The notes beneath the pieces were generated by a model. The model was not told the DNA's origin. It did no database searches and saw only the letters and a list, made by a program, of their open reading frames with translations. This document shows positions 61,256-64,000 of a stretch of DNA of 64,000 nt, one piece after another. The position numbers and the translations under genes were made by a program. The DNA comes from Tolypeutes matacus (taxonomy: Eukaryota > Chordata > Mammalia > Cingulata > Chlamyphoridae). The DNA is taken from assembly GCA_026826555.1 (NCBI GenBank), contig JAKSZT010054565.1:4886728-4950727 (forward strand). The letters are read 5' to 3'. The stretch's first letter is position 1, and each line of letters starts with the position of its first letter.

Positions 61256-61259
61256 TGTC

Positions 61260-62475
61260 AAAAGAATACAAATTTCAGGAGTAGCATGGACGTGAGAAGG
61301 GACAGTTGTAATCTTAGTCCTCTCCCTACCCCACCAGCTCCAAGCACAAGAAGGAGCTTTTTCCTTTCCTAACAAGTCCAGGTTGAGCCATTTCTCCAAA
61401 GCTCTGAAGATCCAGGAAATTCTCCCAAGTTAACAGTGAAAAACAATTCAGGCTGCAATTGAGCTTCACATAGATGACAATCTTTAATCACAGATGAAGC
61501 AGCAGGTCATTAGGATCTACACCAAACTCCCTTCCAAACGATACTAATGCCTGCTGTTTGAAAAAAATGTGTGTGTGTGAACACAAATACTATATATTTT
61601 TAGAATTGTATTAGCATAAATAATCGGCAAACCCTCAAGATAATCAAAAGCCCCTCCAAAAGTAATTGTATTTTGATTTCCAGAAGGAACGTCCTAAAAT
61701 TTAAGACACAGGACCAGAATGATTTCTGTAAAGATGACGTGTTTATTAGCATTAAATCCCAGGAAAGAGGGCTTCCTGATAAAGAATACATTTTGCATCT
61801 GAAAGGCATGCATATTAGGATGTGTGTGTTTCTTTAAGAAGCTATTCGGTTTTAGAGGGTAGCATCTAAGATAGGTGCCACGTGACCAGGAGGTTGCTAT
61901 GGTAAATATGCATTTTTTATTGAAGAGTAAACAGTGGCAGAAAACAAGTGTCAATTGCCAGCTCTGAAGTTACTGCCATTTTTGAGCTGCACTGACTTAT
62001 CCAGCTCTTTTCAATTTGAGAACCTTTATCAGATAAACACTATCATTGGATCAAGATTTAATTTTTAAAAATAAATACCAAACCCTTCAATACTTTATAA
62101 ATACTTTACTTGACATGTAAAAACTGCCAACAACAACAATAACAGAAATCTATCCAGCTCTGCCTGACACAGTACATAGATCTTTCTGAAAGTCTGTTCC
62201 CTGGCTGGTGGACCTCCAGAGGACAAAACCTTGAGCCCTGGCTCAGCCCACAGAGACCAGGGGCCAAGGAGACAGCGAGGCTCAGCCTCTGTCCATCGTC
62301 TGGGTACCTGCAGGCAAATTGAAGCAGTAGCTGATGGCTGTGGGTGGCCCTGCCTTTCCACTGCAAGGCTGAGGTGCTTGGCCACTCTGCGGGCTCCAGG
62401 CTTCGGCCAATACGACTGCGACACTTCTAGCAAAGTTTTCAGTTTCCCCCTTATAGAGACTGACAGGAGCCTTCA
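61260..62475. other. Intronic stretch, nothing recognised
   Basis: AT-rich to 62.1 kb, then GC-moderate. No exon, RNA gene or repeat family was supported. Confidence 0.5.
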
Positions 62476-62489
62476 TTTACTCCGGGTAG

Positions 62490-62715
62490 TTTTTGACAGT
62501 CAACTTTGTTTTCCTCTGCTATCCACAGGGCACCAGAGTGATCTTTCTCAATTACAAATCAGACGGTGTCTCTCACGGGTTAAAACCTCCTATAGCTTCC
62601 CGCCACATCCTGGGTGGGCCCCCTCTAGCTTCTCTGGGGAGTTGTTCATCCTCTTCTACATCTGGCACATAGTAGGTGCCTAACCCAATGCACACATGAA
62701 TGAATGGAAACCTGT
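62490..62715 (+). repeat. L2 LINE 3' end with internal deletion
   Basis: The phrase ccagagtgatctttctcaat, then ttaaaacctcctatagcttc, then catctggcacatagtaggtg and gaatgaatgg. The first and last parts are well kept while the middle is missing. Confidence 0.75.
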
Positions 62716-63111
62716 ACACAGGAACTGATCGGAGCCCCAGGCTAGCTCTGGGGTAGCCCCTAGCAGGAAGGTCAAGGCTGCTCCTCTTCCTCAGAGCACA
62801 GATAAAAGTACCAAGTTTTGACCAATTTCTCGAAGGGAACTTTCCAGGCTCTGGGAATCCTATTGACCAGTCCAAAGGAATTTTAACCAAGGGCAAGGAA
62901 CCAATTAAGTATTAATAAGATGAGTGTGCCTGCCCCCGGCCCCGGGAAGCCCCTGGGAAGTTGTGGACAAAGTCAAGCAACCCATGCTGATGGAGGGAAG
63001 GGGGAAGTGGGGCAGGTGAGCAAAGTGTCTGCACAGTTCCCAGGCACTGCCCAGCATCTTTTAACTCTCCTCAAGGGACCAGCTCAGAAACAGGAACACT
63101 TCAAATCACTG

Positions 63112-63260
63112 AGGTTGGTTTGACTGCCAGATCTGAGTTTGAATCCAAACTCTGCCACTTACTAGCTCTGTGACCCTGAGCAAACCACTAAACCTCCAGG
63201 GGCTCCAGTTTCCTTCCTTGTAAAATTGGGTAATAGCAATTTGGACAAAGGAATATGAGT
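63112..63260 (+). repeat. MIR SINE
   Basis: The order gagtttgaatccaaactctg, ccacttactagctctgtgac, cctgagcaaaccactaaacc and cagtttccttccttgtaaaa is a good forward MIR match, including the B-box-like gtttgaatcc of its tRNA-derived head. Confidence 0.9.
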
Positions 63261-63339
63261 GCTTCAAGAGATAGTGGATTTGGAGGGCCCTTACACACTT
63301 GAAATCCTGGGAATACATAATGGTTTCTAGCACCATGGA

Positions 63340-63548
63340 GGAGTGCAAAAATCACTGGCTTCAAATCAGCCAGCTCTGGGTTCAAACCCTGGCCCTGCCA
63401 CTTCCCAGCTGTGTATTTGTAGGCGCATCCCAACCTCATACCCCCCAAACCGTGGTCTGTAAAATGGGAATAGTGACACCTATTTTGCAATCCATTGTGA
63501 AAACCAAATGAGATAATGTACAGACAGTCCCTAGCACCTGGCAGGATT
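63340..63548 (+). repeat. MIR SINE, second copy
   Basis: The sequence gggttcaaaccctggccctg, ccacttcccagctgtgtatt, ccgtggtctgtaaaatggga and ccaaatgagataatgtacag is a forward MIR. It lies about 80 bp after another MIR in the same direction. Confidence 0.85.
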
Positions 63549-63549
63549 C

Positions 63550-64000
63550 CAACTAATGGTCCAGCCTCTACCCACCCAGGTCCAAAGTTGTTTATCACAA
63601 CACGGATAAACCTGGATCCACGAGAGGTGACAGTTCATATAATGGAATCATCCCATGAGCCCTTTAAATGGTCAGCTCCCTCCCTGGCACATTCGAAGTA
63701 GGAGTCACACAGTCAAACCTGGGGAAGATCACGTCTCACTTGTAAAGTGACACCCAGCCTCGTGTGGGAAACACATGTGGGTAAAATCAGACTCCACTCA
63801 CTGCTACATTTTCAACAATAAATTATACCTTATTTGGCACTTGTCCTCAAGGTACTTCCTAAACATGACAGACTTACTCCAAACATCTCTTTGAGGTCAG
63901 CAGGTAGGGGGGAGTGGGGGGAAGCTATAGGGGAAAGTAGGGACTGGGGTGACAGGAGATAGAGGAGCAGATGCAGTGCAACAGCTCAGGCCTCACCGTT
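63550..64000. other. Right-edge intronic sequence
   Basis: No exon or repeat was recognised in the last 450 bases. The window ends inside the intron. Confidence 0.5.

Larger units (their letters stand above)
53126..64000 (-). other. ZNF536: ZNF536 upstream intron, partial
   Basis: This is the intron before the 53125 exon; its acceptor is ctgcag at 53126-53131 and its donor lies beyond the right edge. It holds a probable conserved block beside the acceptor, an AT-rich stretch at 59.5-60.3 kb, L2 pieces (58.6-59.1, 62.5-62.7 kb), three MIRs and small A-runs. The stretch 53.6-58.5 kb shows nothing recognisable apart from a GAT repeat. Confidence 0.8.

Noticed and set aside
63380..63400. tRNA gene suggested by a B-box-like ggttcaaaccc
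   Set aside because: It belongs to a MIR SINE whose head is tRNA-derived; no cloverleaf can be drawn.

Overview
The window is vertebrate nuclear DNA, almost certainly from a eutherian mammal. It has long AT-rich non-coding tracts, GT-AG introns, ancient mammalian repeats (MIR, L2, MER5, MER20 and other hAT elements, MaLR-like LTRs) and a split C2H2 zinc-finger gene. I see no primate Alu, rodent B1/B2 or carnivore-type SINE, so I cannot name the species. Bacterial-style features (operons, CRISPR, ribosome binding sites) do not apply.

The one protein-coding gene I can support is the 3' half of ZNF536, a brain-expressed multi-zinc-finger transcriptional repressor, on the minus strand. Reading from high to low coordinates: part of an upstream intron (64000-53126); a 153-bp internal exon (53125-52973); an 11.5-kb intron; a large 1572-bp coding exon (41502-39931); a 7.4-kb intron; and a terminal exon starting at 32571. 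The terminal exon contributes only the last codons (G-K-stop, ending at 32564) and then a roughly 0.9-kb 3' UTR with a polyadenylation signal at 31700-31705. All splice junctions are canonical and all are phase 1. The first two exons jointly build a pair of zinc fingers whose TGEKP linker is cut by the intron. The large exon adds a third C2H2 finger, a PLDLS CtBP-type repression motif and an acidic, serine-rich region. The start codon and N-terminal fingers lie in an exon beyond the right edge.

Positions 1-31670 are the downstream flank. They hold no gene I can support, only old repeats, simple repeats and a few AT-rich blocks that look like candidate conserved regulatory DNA (13.5-14.8 kb, 20.7-21.2 kb). 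Similar blocks sit in the introns (32.6-32.9, 41.5-42.5, 46.8-47.3, 49.7-50.2, 53.2-53.6 and 59.5-60.3 kb), a pattern typical of a developmental regulator gene in a gene-poor neighbourhood.

The most interesting signal is the terminal exon junction: its acceptor is followed directly by GTAAGT, the exact layout of a recursive splice site. The preceding donor is also GTAAGT, so splicing (G-K-stop) and read-through (G-K-F-stop) give nearly the same C-terminus. No novel gene system is evident.
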